This document shows positions 1-8,362 of a DNA stretch of 12,448 nt, one piece after another (within the stretch, counting starts at the first letter, position 1; every line of letters starts with the position of its first letter). Location: positions 1 through 12,448 of the forward strand of contig JAFTHJ010000152.1 in the NCBI GenBank assembly GCA_017457465.1, read 5' to 3'. The notes under the pieces are model-generated. The model did no database searches. It was not told where the DNA came from and saw nothing but the letters and a program-made list of their open reading frames with translations. Source of the DNA: Clostridia bacterium. Lineage in GTDB: Bacteria > Bacillota > Clostridia > Oscillospirales > CAG-272. The position numbers and the translations under genes are program-made.

Positions 1-1
1 C

Positions 2-1768
2 CTCAACAAGAGCGGTTATGAATGCCATATCCGCCGCGTCAAACACCGTTGTATATCTTATACCCGAGTTTGAGCCGAGTCGGAGAGAAGGACTACCCGC
101 GGTGAGTGTAATATCTGAAACACAGTCCTTTGTAAGTATTTCGTATTCCTGACCTGCCTGTACAGTGAAGCTCTCCGTCTTTGAATATTCCGATGCCGTT
201 TTGACACCCAACGGGAGAGATGTGTGGTCGGACACTTTAACGGTAGCTCCGTCCTCAAAATATCTCTTTACTCCGTCTATCTTAACACGGGCAAGAGTTG
301 AGGGCTCTGCCGCCGAATCTCCGTATTGCCATACAGAGAACTTTTTGAGTATAATTCCTCTCGTATCTCCCTCACTTGCCCCCGACATAAAGCTGAAATA
401 GCTTCCGTCAGCTATCGCGAGAGGCGTATTTTTCTTTATGTAATAATCCGAGCCGTTTACGGTGAGTCTGGCACGGCTCGAGACACCCGCCTCTATATAG
501 AAGCGAATCGTAACATCGGCAAAATCGGTAAAAGCCGCCTCTGTATCCGCATCGTTAAGCGAATTTACCGCAGCCGTTTTGGTATAGCTCGAATCGGTAT
601 AGAAGGTCGCGGAATCCCACGCCATCTTGTGAGAGGACTCATTTCCTCTGTAAAGCCATTTATCGTTATTTGTTGCCGTGGCGGTATTGACGTAAGTGTC
701 AGTATCGGTCACAAAATGGTTATGCACTATCCAAGCGTTCTTGTTCCACTTGAAGGTGTAATCTATAACGTAGTTATCGGTGTTATTGAGCGCCACGCCG
801 CCAAAAATGAGATTTGCGTTCTGCGGAATACCGTATTCCAAGCCCTCGTCTGTATAACCGAGCGCCTTGGGTGTCGTTCCCGATTTGGCGGGATAATACC
901 AACCAGCGTCGTTAAGCTCTTCCGTCGAATCTACCTTTGAGAAGTCAACAGAATAAAGAGGCGTGTCAGAGGTGTATCTCGATACAGAAAACTCCTTGAG
1001 AAGTATCGCGCGGTTTCCTCCTCCGTTGCCTCCCGCGTGAGCGAAGCCGAAGAGCGCACCCTCGGCTGTCGACACAGCAGAGCCAAGCTTTACGTAGTAA
1101 TCGGTCTCACCTACAGTATAGATAAGATACTGTGTTTTTCCAGCCTCGAGGAATATTCTTATACGACAGTCAACGTAATCGGTAAATGCCGCCTTGACAC
1201 CCGCGGTGTCAAGCATTGATTTGTTAGAAGAATTGGCAACAGCGGAATAAGCCGAATTCTTATAAACCGTAGCTCCGTCAAAAGCTCCCGAGTTTGACTC
1301 CTCATTAGCTCTGAATTTATAAGAGGTGGTGTTCAGGGTTCCTGTAGGTGCCATATATGTGGCGGTATCGCCAAATGAGAAGCTATTATACGCCACCCAC
1401 GCGCTGTTATTCCACCTGAAGGTATAATCAACAACGTAGTTATCCGATGTATTGAACTTTACTCCGCCAAATACAAGATTGGCGTTACTGTCAAAGACAT
1501 ATTTCATTCCCGCACCGGACTCCGCCATATATGTGGGCGAGGTCACGGAAGTGCCCGACTTTACTATCTCATACCAACCCGCTTCGTTAAGCTCGGTCTC
1601 CGATGATATCGTTGAAAAATCCAGAGAATAAAGCTCTGTCACCGATTCGGTGAAATAATCTGTGGCGGTAGGACCTTTACCGTCCTTTGCGACCGATATG
1701 AATGCCGAAAACGGAATCATTAATGCAATCATAACAATCCCAAGGAAAATGGATAATGCTTTTTTCAT
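2..1768 (-). CDS. Large exported protein with two tandem beta-sandwich-like repeats (C-terminus outside window)
   Basis: The reading frame is open for 589 codons from an ATG at 1768-1766 to the window edge, so the protein is incomplete. An AAGGAGAG ribosome site (1780-1773) lies a few bases upstream. Residues 1-27 form a classic Sec signal: a Lys-Lys start, then a hydrophobic core and a small-residue region before AKDG; no lipobox cysteine is seen. Residues about 47-264 and 271-481 are two copies of one domain, each opening with LYS(L/V)DFS, then E-L-N-(D/E)-A-G-W-Y, NANL(I/V)FGGV, NYV(I/V)DYTF(K/R)WN and ending in a (L/I)LK(K/E)FSV strand. The Tyr/Trp/Asn-rich pattern resembles concanavalin-like (LamG type) sandwiches, suggesting surface binding of a glycan; this is inference. 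Near residues 557-575 a short (S/L)RLGSNSGIR(Y/F)-type segment of a kind common in secreted clostridial proteins begins another domain. It follows the lipoprotein gene by 110 bases, so the two may be co-expressed. Confidence 0.85.
   Translation of the reverse strand, partial: MKKALSIFLGIVMIALMIPFSAFISVAKDGKGPTATDYFTESVTELYSLDFSTISSETELNEAGWYEIVKSGTSVTSPTYMAESGAGMKYVFDSNANLVFGGVKFNTSDNYVVDYTFRWNNSAWVAYNSFSFGDTATYMAPTGTLNTTSYKFRANEESNSGAFDGATVYKNSAYSAVANSSNKSMLDTAGVKAAFTDYVDCRIRIFLEAGKTQYLIYTVGETDYYVKLGSAVSTAEGALFGFAHAGGNGGGNRAILLKEFSVSRYTSDTPLYSVDFSKVDSTEELNDAGWYYPAKSGTTPKALGYTDEGLEYGIPQNANLIFGGVALNNTDNYVIDYTFKWNKNAWIVHNHFVTDTDTYVNTATATNNDKWLYRGNESSHKMAWDSATFYTDSSYTKTAAVNSLNDADTEAAFTDFADVTIRFYIEAGVSSRARLTVNGSDYYIKKNTPLAIADGSYFSFMSGASEGDTRGIILKKFSVWQYGDSAAEPSTLARVKIDGVKRYFEDGATVKVSDHTSLPLGVKTASEYSKTESFTVQAGQEYEILTKDCVSDITLTAGSPSLRLGSNSGIRYTTVFDAADMAFITALVE
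326..958 (-). repeat. Intragenic domain repeat, copy 2
   Basis: Codons for residues about 271-481 of the same exported protein, separated from copy 1 by about six residues. The spacing and motif order match copy 1. Confidence 0.8.
977..1630 (-). repeat. Intragenic domain repeat, copy 1
   Basis: Codons for residues about 47-264 of the exported protein. It aligns by eye over its whole length with copy 2, sharing the LYS.DFS opening, the AGWY motif, the NANL.FGGV motif and the DYTF.WN motif. The copies are clearly homologous as protein but diverged as DNA, so the duplication is old. Confidence 0.8.
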
Positions 1769-1820
1769 ATTTCTCTCCTTGCAACTTCGTTTTAGCCTTT
1801 TATCGGATAATATATTTCCG

Positions 1821-1846
1821 CCCTCCCCCGTTTTATCGGGGGAAGG
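1821..1846 (-). terminator. GC-rich intercistronic hairpin, possible weak terminator
   Basis: Arms 1821-1830 and 1837-1846 form a 10-bp stem (one G-T pair) around a 6-base loop, 33 bases after the stop codon of the MBL lipoprotein. On the minus strand the bases that follow are CGGAAATATATT, not a U tract, so termination may be partial or the stem may simply stabilise the upstream message. A short tandem TTATTATCAGC repeat (about 1862-1883) lies at the end of the upstream gene. I saw no convincing independent promoter for the exported-protein gene in this gap, which favours read-through. Confidence 0.5.
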
Positions 1847-1878
1847 CTGTTTCTTATCAATTTATTATCAGCTTATTA

Positions 1879-4080
1879 TCAGCCTGTAAGCCCTGCGTCA
1901 AACCTTGCGACCTGTTCCTTTGTCATTCCCTCAAACAAAATTATCGGTTCGCCGCTCGTGCTGGGGATAAGGTTGTAATCCACGCTCTTGTAATTAAATC
2001 TGTTTCTCGTGTTCTTCGACTGTATATGAAGCTTATCAGCTACGACGGTTTCAAGTGAATTCGTCCATATAGCGTAATCGGCGTTCATACTTGCGTACAT
2101 TTCCGCGTTTCCGCCGTTATAGCCGTGATGATGAACCTGAATGAGGTCACACTTGAGGGTGTCCTCGTAAATCGCGTTGAGCATAGGACACTCGATATCC
2201 ACCGCGTCACCGAGAATTATCATTCTTCCCGACTTGCCCGTAATCGAATACACAACAGATGACATATTCGTGTCAAGCATCTGCTTACGGTATATGTTTT
2301 CCGACGTAAAAAGAACATCTATATCTATATCGCCGAACTCAAATCTCTGTCCCGCGTGAGCTACGATAATCGGAGCGTCGGGATAGTAAGCTTTTATCTT
2401 GGTATAATACTGTGTACTGCGGTTCTTAAGGTCAGCCGCAACACTCGCCTGATTTGCCTTATCGCCCTCGATAGTGTTCTTTCCGTTATACAGCTCATAT
2501 GCGGGAAGATTATGAACGAATGCCTGTATCTCTACCTTGTTTGAATAAGTTGAAATAAATTGAAGCATCGCGCCTATATGGTCAACGTGACCGTGAGTGA
2601 GGAACCAAGCGGCAACAACGGGCTTACCCTCTCGCACATTCTGCGCTTTGAGTATGTCGTATACCTTTATAAAATCATCGGGCATTCCACCGTCAAAGAC
2701 AACAAATCTTCCGTCCGAGAGTCGCAGAACATATCCGCACTGCGTTCCTATCGTGGTTATCTGCTCTGTGGTGATATCCTCGATATCGGTCTCCTTTATA
2801 GGAAACGACGAATTGTCAATACAGTCAACCGCTATCGAAATATATGATATATTTCCGAGACTTGCGGTCTGCATAAATTTATCGGTGGTAGCGGGGTCGT
2901 AATAAGCGATATGCGACATTGTCAGTATCGTATATCCGTCGGTCCAGGTCTCAAACAGATTTCCGTTTACTTCAGTTTTGTAATAACGCTCAAAATCCTC
3001 GTCCTCAAGCAGCTCGGTATAATCTTTGTAATCACTGCGGCTGGCTCCGTGAACTATAAGATAATAGGATTTAGAGTTTTCAAAGCTATCGAACAGCTCG
3101 GGCGTTCCGCCAAAATCATAGAGAGGCGCGGCTCCTATACCCGATGGCGTGAAATTACCGAACATAGTATCTATCATGGAAATGTTTCCGCCACCTGTTC
3201 CAAGATTGTATATGTAATCGATAAATACGTCCACTCCATACTCAATGTTACCCGTAATAGCTATATCTCCCGTGTTTGCTTTGCCTATCCAGGTATTCTT
3301 GTAATAAGCCTCGCTGCTATTGGAGAGCGGTCTTCCCGTATCGCCTATGAGTATCTCATTATTATATGTGGTCTCGGTATCCTTGATGGCTTCTATCTCA
3401 ATACCGATATCACGGAATGCCATCTTTACCTCAAGTGCCTTTGTGTGGGCAAGAGAGCTTTCGGCATCGTAAACTATTGTGTAATCGCTCTCACCGTCAG
3501 CTCCGAGAGATATAGCGTCATAGCTTTCGCTCTTGAAGGAATAATCCTTGGAGATATATACCTTACCGTCCTCAATCTTGAGAGCGGATATCAGATATTC
3601 CGCCGCTACTGGATAGAGATAGGTATTGTTCGCCGCGATGATTATCTTGCTTCCCTTTACAGAAATAGCAAAACTGTTTTCATCAAGAGAGTTCAGCAAG
3701 GTAGCGGATTGGGAGTATTTGGTCTCCCCGAGAAGTATCTCAAACTCATCGTCCGCCTTATCGTGGAGCGCGTCGGAAATACTTGGAATCTCAACTCCGC
3801 CAAGCTCCTTGACCTCTCTGTTTATATAGTTGATAGTATCTACAACCGCCGTATTGGTAGCCGACTGATAAACTATACGAATCTTTGCCTCGCCGCCCTC
3901 CGCCAGAGTTATCGGACCCGAATACGGTTCCTTGCTTCCGACCACTCCGACAGTAGTCGCCGCGGTAGTTTCCTCACCGCCGCCATCCTCGGTATCGGCA
4001 CAAGCCGCGAAGATAGATACACAGGCAAATATCATAAATATCGCCAATATTATTCTGAACGACAAATACACTCTTTTCAT
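1879..4080 (-). CDS. Surface lipoprotein with ComEC-like metallo-beta-lactamase domain
   Basis: This 733-residue protein starts at ATG 4080-4078, with GGAGGC (4091-4086) upstream. Residues 1-27 are a lipoprotein signal; the lipobox is FAAC with Cys27, followed by an acidic, Gly/Thr-rich linker, so it should be anchored outside the membrane. Residues about 66-180 and 199-308 are two copies of a domain with the signature NEIL(L/I)G(E/D)T, resembling the N-terminal accessory domains of alpha-glucuronidases and related glycosidases. Residues about 328-440 are a module I do not recognise. Residues about 445-733 are a metallo-beta-lactamase fold: HGHVDH at 496-501 gives the HxHxDH metal motif, with further candidates at LGDAVD (Asp625) and the VHHHGYNGG loop (650-657). 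The NMSSVVY and late HHG motifs resemble the COG2333/ComEC C-terminal type. A zinc-dependent phosphoesterase or nuclease role is possible, but the substrate is unknown. A paralogue without signal peptide lies at 9299-10978. Confidence 0.9.
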   Translation of the reverse strand: MKRVYLSFRIILAIFMIFACVSIFAACADTEDGGGEETTAATTVGVVGSKEPYSGPITLAEGGEAKIRIVYQSATNTAVVDTINYINREVKELGGVEIPSISDALHDKADDEFEILLGETKYSQSATLLNSLDENSFAISVKGSKIIIAANNTYLYPVAAEYLISALKIEDGKVYISKDYSFKSESYDAISLGADGESDYTIVYDAESSLAHTKALEVKMAFRDIGIEIEAIKDTETTYNNEILIGDTGRPLSNSSEAYYKNTWIGKANTGDIAITGNIEYGVDVFIDYIYNLGTGGGNISMIDTMFGNFTPSGIGAAPLYDFGGTPELFDSFENSKSYYLIVHGASRSDYKDYTELLEDEDFERYYKTEVNGNLFETWTDGYTILTMSHIAYYDPATTDKFMQTASLGNISYISIAVDCIDNSSFPIKETDIEDITTEQITTIGTQCGYVLRLSDGRFVVFDGGMPDDFIKVYDILKAQNVREGKPVVAAWFLTHGHVDHIGAMLQFISTYSNKVEIQAFVHNLPAYELYNGKNTIEGDKANQASVAADLKNRSTQYYTKIKAYYPDAPIIVAHAGQRFEFGDIDIDVLFTSENIYRKQMLDTNMSSVVYSITGKSGRMIILGDAVDIECPMLNAIYEDTLKCDLIQVHHHGYNGGNAEMYASMNADYAIWTNSLETVVADKLHIQSKNTRNRFNYKSVDYNLIPSTSGEPIILFEGMTKEQVARFDAGLTG

Positions 4081-4130
4081 ACAGTGCCTCCGTTTCTTTT
4101 TTACACGAATACAGATAGTACATCTGATTT

Positions 4131-4160
4131 ATTATACCATAATGCACAATAGTCGAACAA
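4131..4160 (-). promoter_or_regulatory. Sigma-A-type promoter of the MBL lipoprotein gene
   Basis: On the minus strand TTGTTC (4160-4155), 18 bases, then TATAAT (4136-4131) preceded by TG at the extended -10 position (TGGTATAAT). The perfect -10 with extension compensates for the weak -35. The start site should be near 4124, giving a leader of about 45 bases. An imperfect palindrome, CAGAT-N5-ATCTG (4112-4126), covers the predicted start site and could be an operator. Confidence 0.7.
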
Positions 4161-4217
4161 GATAAAAATGGCTATTTTTTCTGTAAAATCAGTTCCTTTT
4201 CTTCTCTTTTCGGTATT

Positions 4218-6065
4218 TTAAGAGTCAAATTGAGAGTTATAAAGCGAGAAATAAAATCCCTTTTGCGACATGAGCGATTCGTGATTTCCCTGCTCTATTA
4301 CATTTCCGTCCTTAACCACAAGTATGGTATCGGCGTTCTGTATTGTTGACAATCTATGGGCTATAACGAAGCAGGTGCGTCCCTCCATAAGCTTATACAT
4401 TGCCGCCTGTATCCTCTGCTCGGTTCGGGAGTCTACATTCGAGGTAGCCTCGTCGAGAATGAGCATAGGCGCGTCGGCAAGCATTGCACGGGCTATCGTG
4501 ATGAGCTGCTTATGTCCCTTTGATATATTCACTCCGTCGTCGGAAAGCACGGTATCGTATCCGTCGGGCAGAGATTCTATATATGAGTGGATATGCGCCA
4601 TTTTCGCAGCCCTTATGACCTCCTCGCGTGTGGCGCCCTCTCTTCCGTAGGTGATATTCTCAAATATCGTTCCGTGGAAAAGCCACGTTTCCTGAAGCAC
4701 CATAGTATACGCGCGTCGCAGACTGTCTCGGGTGATGTTCCGTATCTCTTTGCCGTCAACCGTTATTTTTCCGTCATTTATGTCATAAAAGCGCATAAGC
4801 AGATTTATGATAGTAGTCTTACCCGCGCCAGTCGGTCCGACTATCGCGATTATATTTCCCTTCTCCGCCTTAAGCGAGAGATCCTTGATTATCACGCGGC
4901 TCTCGTCGTATCCGAAGCGTACGTTTTCAAGCCCCACCTCGCCACTGACATCATCAAGTGTCTCGGCAGAGTCCGCATCGGGTGTCTCGGGAGCTTCGTC
5001 AATCACGGCAAAGACCTTTTCAGCCGCCGCACACGCCGACTGAAGCTCACTTATAATATTCGCGAATTCGTTTATCGGTCCCGCAAATTTTCTTGAGTAC
5101 TGAACAAATGCCGAGACTCCGCCAAGAGTGATGGTAAACACCGGAAGCACCGACATCTCTCCCGTGGAGTTGAGGATATGAAACAGATAGAATATTCCGC
5201 CCAGCATAGTTACAAGCGAAAGCGAGAAGTTATTTATAAAGTTAACCGTCGGTCCGACCACCGCCGTGTGGTGCTCCGAGGCATAATACGCGTTAACCGC
5301 CTCGAGGTTTCGCTCGTCAAAGCGCTCTGTTATGACCTTCTCTCTACCGTAAGCCTTTACCGTCTTTTGTCCCGAAAGCATCTCCTCGGCGTATCCGTTA
5401 AGCTCTCCGAGCTTTTGCGAACGGCGCTTGAAAAGCGGTCTTGCCTTGCCCGAACGGTGCTTTGTGTAGATTATAGACATAGGAACGGTTATAACGAACA
5501 CCGAAAGAAGCACGGGGGAGATTGATATCATCATAGCGAGTGAGCCGACGACCGTGACCGTACTCGCGCATATCTGGAGCAGGTCGTGAGAGAGCGAGGC
5601 GTTCACAGTGTCGATATCGTAGGATATTCTGCTTATTATCTCTCCCGTGGCGTGTGTGTCGAAATATCCGACAGGAAGCTCGGTGAGATGATTGAAAAGC
5701 TGACGGCGCATAGTATAAACTATCTTCTGACTCAACTTTACCATAGTTACCGCGAGGATATAGGAAAGTATTGCCGATATCAGATAAAATACTATCATCA
5801 GGGCGCAATAAAGGAATACCTTATCGAACGCCACCGCTCCCACCCCAGGCTCTATGGCGTCTATGGCTTTCTGCGAAAGCTTTGGCGCGGCAAGTGCGAG
5901 AATGTTCGATACGAGCATCATTACAAAGCAAAGTATGACCGTCGGCTTATGCTCAAGAAGATATCCCGCAACCCGTTTCAGCACTCGGCTTCGCGACTCA
6001 CGGCTCTGCGGAGCGTAGGACGCGCTTCTGTCTCTTTTATTCTGTGGGGTTTTTGCGTTATTCAA
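4218..6065 (-). CDS. ABC exporter half-transporter (degenerate-signature subunit)
   Basis: A TMD-NBD fusion: six membrane helices over about residues 30-330, nucleotide-binding domain over about 380-610. Counting from the TTG start used here, Walker A GPTGAGKTT is at about 410-418, the Q-loop VLQE at Gln458, Walker B MLILDEATS with catalytic Glu539, and the H-loop IAHRLST at His570. The ABC signature is abnormal: NISKGHKQL (about 513-521) instead of LSGGQKQR. The neighbour upstream has the opposite pattern, so the two should form one heterodimer exporting lipids, drugs or peptides. Start choice: the longest frame begins at GTG 6074, but that codon lies inside the AGGGGGTG ribosome site (6079-6072); TTG at 6065-6063 sits six bases after it and is preferred. 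The gene overlaps the previous stop codon by 8 bases, implying translational coupling. Downstream I see only A/T-rich weak hairpins, no clear terminator. Confidence 0.92.
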   Translation of the reverse strand: MNNAKTPQNKRDRSASYAPQSRESRSRVLKRVAGYLLEHKPTVILCFVMMLVSNILALAAPKLSQKAIDAIEPGVGAVAFDKVFLYCALMIVFYLISAILSYILAVTMVKLSQKIVYTMRRQLFNHLTELPVGYFDTHATGEIISRISYDIDTVNASLSHDLLQICASTVTVVGSLAMMISISPVLLSVFVITVPMSIIYTKHRSGKARPLFKRRSQKLGELNGYAEEMLSGQKTVKAYGREKVITERFDERNLEAVNAYYASEHHTAVVGPTVNFINNFSLSLVTMLGGIFYLFHILNSTGEMSVLPVFTITLGGVSAFVQYSRKFAGPINEFANIISELQSACAAAEKVFAVIDEAPETPDADSAETLDDVSGEVGLENVRFGYDESRVIIKDLSLKAEKGNIIAIVGPTGAGKTTIINLLMRFYDINDGKITVDGKEIRNITRDSLRRAYTMVLQETWLFHGTIFENITYGREGATREEVIRAAKMAHIHSYIESLPDGYDTVLSDDGVNISKGHKQLITIARAMLADAPMLILDEATSNVDSRTEQRIQAAMYKLMEGRTCFVIAHRLSTIQNADTILVVKDGNVIEQGNHESLMSQKGFYFSLYNSQFDS

Positions 6066-7782
6066 CGAAAGCACCCCCTATCTGCGACTCGCTTATCTCA
6101 CGGTATATATCACAGCTCTCGAGAAGCTCACCGTGTTTTCCCGCACCGATAATTTTTCCCTCATCAAGCACGAGAATGAGGTCGGCGTTCATAATTGAGC
6201 TTACGCGCTGTGCTACTACCACCGTGGTGGTTTCGCCAAGATTTTCGCGTATGCTTCGGCGCAGAGCCGCGTCGGTCTTATAATCAAGTGCCGACGAGGA
6301 ATCGTCTAAAACGAGTATCTCGGGATTTGCGGCAAGAGCGCGTGAGATAAGTATTCTCTGCTTCTGTCCGCCGCTGATATTAGTTCCCTTTGAGGTGAGC
6401 GTATGCTCATATTTCTCGGGAAATAATTCTATAAACTCCGCAGCCTGTGCAAGTTCCGCGGCGCGTTTTATCCTTTCGGGCGGAATATCCCGACCGAAAT
6501 CTATATTGTCTGCCACGGTTCCGTGGTAGATAAAGTCATTCTGCATAACGACTCCGAATTTTGAGCGAAGCTCGTCGGCGGGAATCGTTCTGACGTCCCG
6601 TCCGTCGATATAAACAGCGCCCTCTCCGACGTCATAAAAACGCATAAGAAGCTGTGTGAGCGTGGTCTTTCCGCTTCCCGTAGCGCCTATTATTCCAAGC
6701 GTCTGCCCACGCTCGAGAGAAAAGCTTATATGAGAAAGGTTATCCTTTTTGCCGATATAGGAAAAGGAAACATCGTCAAAGACGATATGCTTTCGGTCAG
6801 CCCTCGGGGGATATTTCTCCTCGCTCTCGGTGCGCAAATCCTCCTCGGTATTCACGACCTCGGCTATTCTCTGCATAGACGCGATACCCTTCGAGGAATG
6901 AACGAAAATTCTTGTTATTCCTATCATTGCGTTTGAAATGATGGTAAAATACTGTATAAACGCGATTATTTTACCCGTTTGAGTGAGGTCGGAATTGACA
7001 CGGAACGCGCCTACAAGGACGACAGCGACAAGTCCGAAATTCAGAATAAAGGTAACAAGAGGATTAGATGCCGACATAGTCATACTTGCTCTTGTTTCGT
7101 CCTTCACAAGTCTTTTGTTTGCTCCGTCGTATTTTCTGCGTTCGTAATCGGTCTTGGATAGCGCCTTTATCACTCTTATTCCCTGCGAATCCTCACGGAC
7201 GATACGTATCATCGAGTCAAGTGAGCGCTGACTCTGCTTGAAAAGCGGTATTCCCCTCTGTGTAATAACCCACACGGATACCGAGATAAGCGGCATAACT
7301 ATAAGCATCACAAGTGTCAGCACGGGGTCAAGCGTTGCCGTGACAATAACGCCGCCGATAAGCAGCAGCGGCGCCCTCACGCCCATTCGCATACTCATAC
7401 CGAGAAAACCGTGAACGTGATATGTGTCAGAGGTAAGTCTCGATTCGAGACTCGGCACGGTAAAGCGGTCTATCTGTGCCGAGCTTAAAGTGAGCGTACG
7501 CTCAAAAAGACGGTGGCGTATTCTCCGCGAGGTTTTGCGGGTAACGCGCGCCGTCATTCTGTTGGCAACTACGTTTCCTATCAGCGCGAGTGCCGAGCAT
7601 ATTACCATCATAACACCCCACATCACAATATTGCGGACGTTTTTGGTAGGCACTACGTCATCAAGGATATAGCTTAATATGTACGGTATGGCAAGTTCAA
7701 CGAGCGTTGCCGCCGATTTTATAGTAAGTGTCAGAAAAATAAACCATTTATAGGGCTTCAGCGTCTCAAACAGAAGCTTCAT
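6058..7782 (-). CDS. ABC exporter half-transporter (non-canonical Walker B subunit)
   Basis: A 574-residue TMD-NBD protein, ATG at 7782-7780, preceded by AGGAGG (7800-7795) within the end of the DUF1934 gene, which it overlaps by 17 bases. Membrane helices span about residues 12-290. Walker A is GATGSGKTT (366-374), the Q-loop VMQN has Gln414, and the signature NISGGQKQR (468-476) is canonical. Walker B reads ILVLDDSSSALD: the catalytic glutamate is Asp494. The switch histidine is Gln525 (VAQRVSS). These substitutions are the ones known from the degenerate-site subunit of heterodimeric exporters such as TM287/288 and BmrCD. The intact signature here completes the active site with the partner's Walker motifs. 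Substrate cannot be told from sequence. Confidence 0.94.
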   Translation of the reverse strand: MKLLFETLKPYKWFIFLTLTIKSAATLVELAIPYILSYILDDVVPTKNVRNIVMWGVMMVICSALALIGNVVANRMTARVTRKTSRRIRHRLFERTLTLSSAQIDRFTVPSLESRLTSDTYHVHGFLGMSMRMGVRAPLLLIGGVIVTATLDPVLTLVMLIVMPLISVSVWVITQRGIPLFKQSQRSLDSMIRIVREDSQGIRVIKALSKTDYERRKYDGANKRLVKDETRASMTMSASNPLVTFILNFGLVAVVLVGAFRVNSDLTQTGKIIAFIQYFTIISNAMIGITRIFVHSSKGIASMQRIAEVVNTEEDLRTESEEKYPPRADRKHIVFDDVSFSYIGKKDNLSHISFSLERGQTLGIIGATGSGKTTLTQLLMRFYDVGEGAVYIDGRDVRTIPADELRSKFGVVMQNDFIYHGTVADNIDFGRDIPPERIKRAAELAQAAEFIELFPEKYEHTLTSKGTNISGGQKQRILISRALAANPEILVLDDSSSALDYKTDAALRRSIRENLGETTTVVVAQRVSSIMNADLILVLDEGKIIGAGKHGELLESCDIYREISESQIGGAFVE

Positions 7783-8305
7783 TCGTTACGGTCGCCTCCT
7801 GCAATTCAAATACAGATATCTCAAATTTTGTTCGCTCCGCCTTGGCTCCTCTTATCTCGATTATATAGTCGAGAATGAGCGTTCCCTCGATGAGTATCTT
7901 ATTTTCAACCTTAATGGTCTTCACACATATCTCAAAGGGCATTATAGGTGTGTTATAAACACAGTGATGGCGCTTTCCGCGCTCAAAAACAAGAGCTGTG
8001 GAGACCGCTCCGTCCCTGTGCATACTCACAAGTCCCGAATCTCCCAGCTCAAAGAATATAGAGGTGCTTGAGCCCTCCATTCCCGTAAGCTCACTCTCCT
8101 CGTATCCGAGAGTTACCCTCTCGCCCTCGATTCTCATAAAGCCCTCGGTGGCAAGTTCGATAGCCTCCTCGCCGACCTCGGCAAAATCCTCGTCAAAAAG
8201 CTCTATATCCATATCGTCCTCGCACTCACTCGCAAGTATCGAAAAAAGCGATGCCTCGACGTCATAGCGCAGGGAGCGTATTTTCATCTTTATTCTTTTC
8301 TCCAT
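7766..8305 (-). CDS. DUF1934 family protein (calycin-like beta-barrel)
   Basis: A 179-residue cytoplasmic protein, with no signal or membrane segment. The start is ATG 8305-8303, with GAGGTG (8317-8312) six bases upstream; a longer frame to 8362 is ruled out because it would begin inside the -35 box. The acidic N-terminal half (DDMDIELFDEDF) is followed by the family pattern G-Y-E-E-S-E-L, SSTSIFFELGDSG, MHRDG, LVFERGKRHHCVYNTP, and a final EGTLILDYIIEI strand. DUF1934 members (YwiB type) are small barrels of unknown role, usually near housekeeping genes. Here it leads the ABC operon. Apart from this co-expression nothing links it to transport. Confidence 0.85.
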   Translation of the reverse strand: MEKRIKMKIRSLRYDVEASLFSILASECEDDMDIELFDEDFAEVGEEAIELATEGFMRIEGERVTLGYEESELTGMEGSSTSIFFELGDSGLVSMHRDGAVSTALVFERGKRHHCVYNTPIMPFEICVKTIKVENKILIEGTLILDYIIEIRGAKAERTKFEISVFELQEATVTNEASV

Positions 8306-8333
8306 AAAATTCACCTCATTTCCAATCAGACTA

Positions 8334-8362
8334 ATTTTAACATTTTTCGGGATATTTGTCAA
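8334..8362 (-). promoter_or_regulatory. Consensus sigma-A promoter of the DUF1934-ABC operon
   Basis: Minus strand: TTGACA (8362-8357), exactly 17 bases, TAAAAT (8339-8334). The start site is expected near 8327, only about ten bases before the GAGGTG ribosome site, so the leader is very short and leaves little room for leader-based control. It drives three overlapping genes. Confidence 0.85.

Noticed and set aside
326..940. Plus-strand frame of 204 codons over the tandem repeats
   Set aside because: The minus strand encodes the repeated exported domain. The plus frame has no ribosome site and basic, low-information content.
2911..4152. Long plus-strand frame of 413 codons opposite the lipoprotein gene
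   Set aside because: It lies antisense to a gene with clear domains, signal peptide, promoter and ribosome site, and its product resembles no protein family. It is a shadow frame.
4140..4217. Terminator after the ABC operon
   Set aside because: Only short A/T stems (AAAAAT/ATTTTT) are seen on the minus strand, with no G/C stem; too weak to call.
8306..8362. N-terminal extension of DUF1934
   Set aside because: The extension would begin at the -35 box of a consensus promoter, whereas the internal ATG has a good ribosome site.
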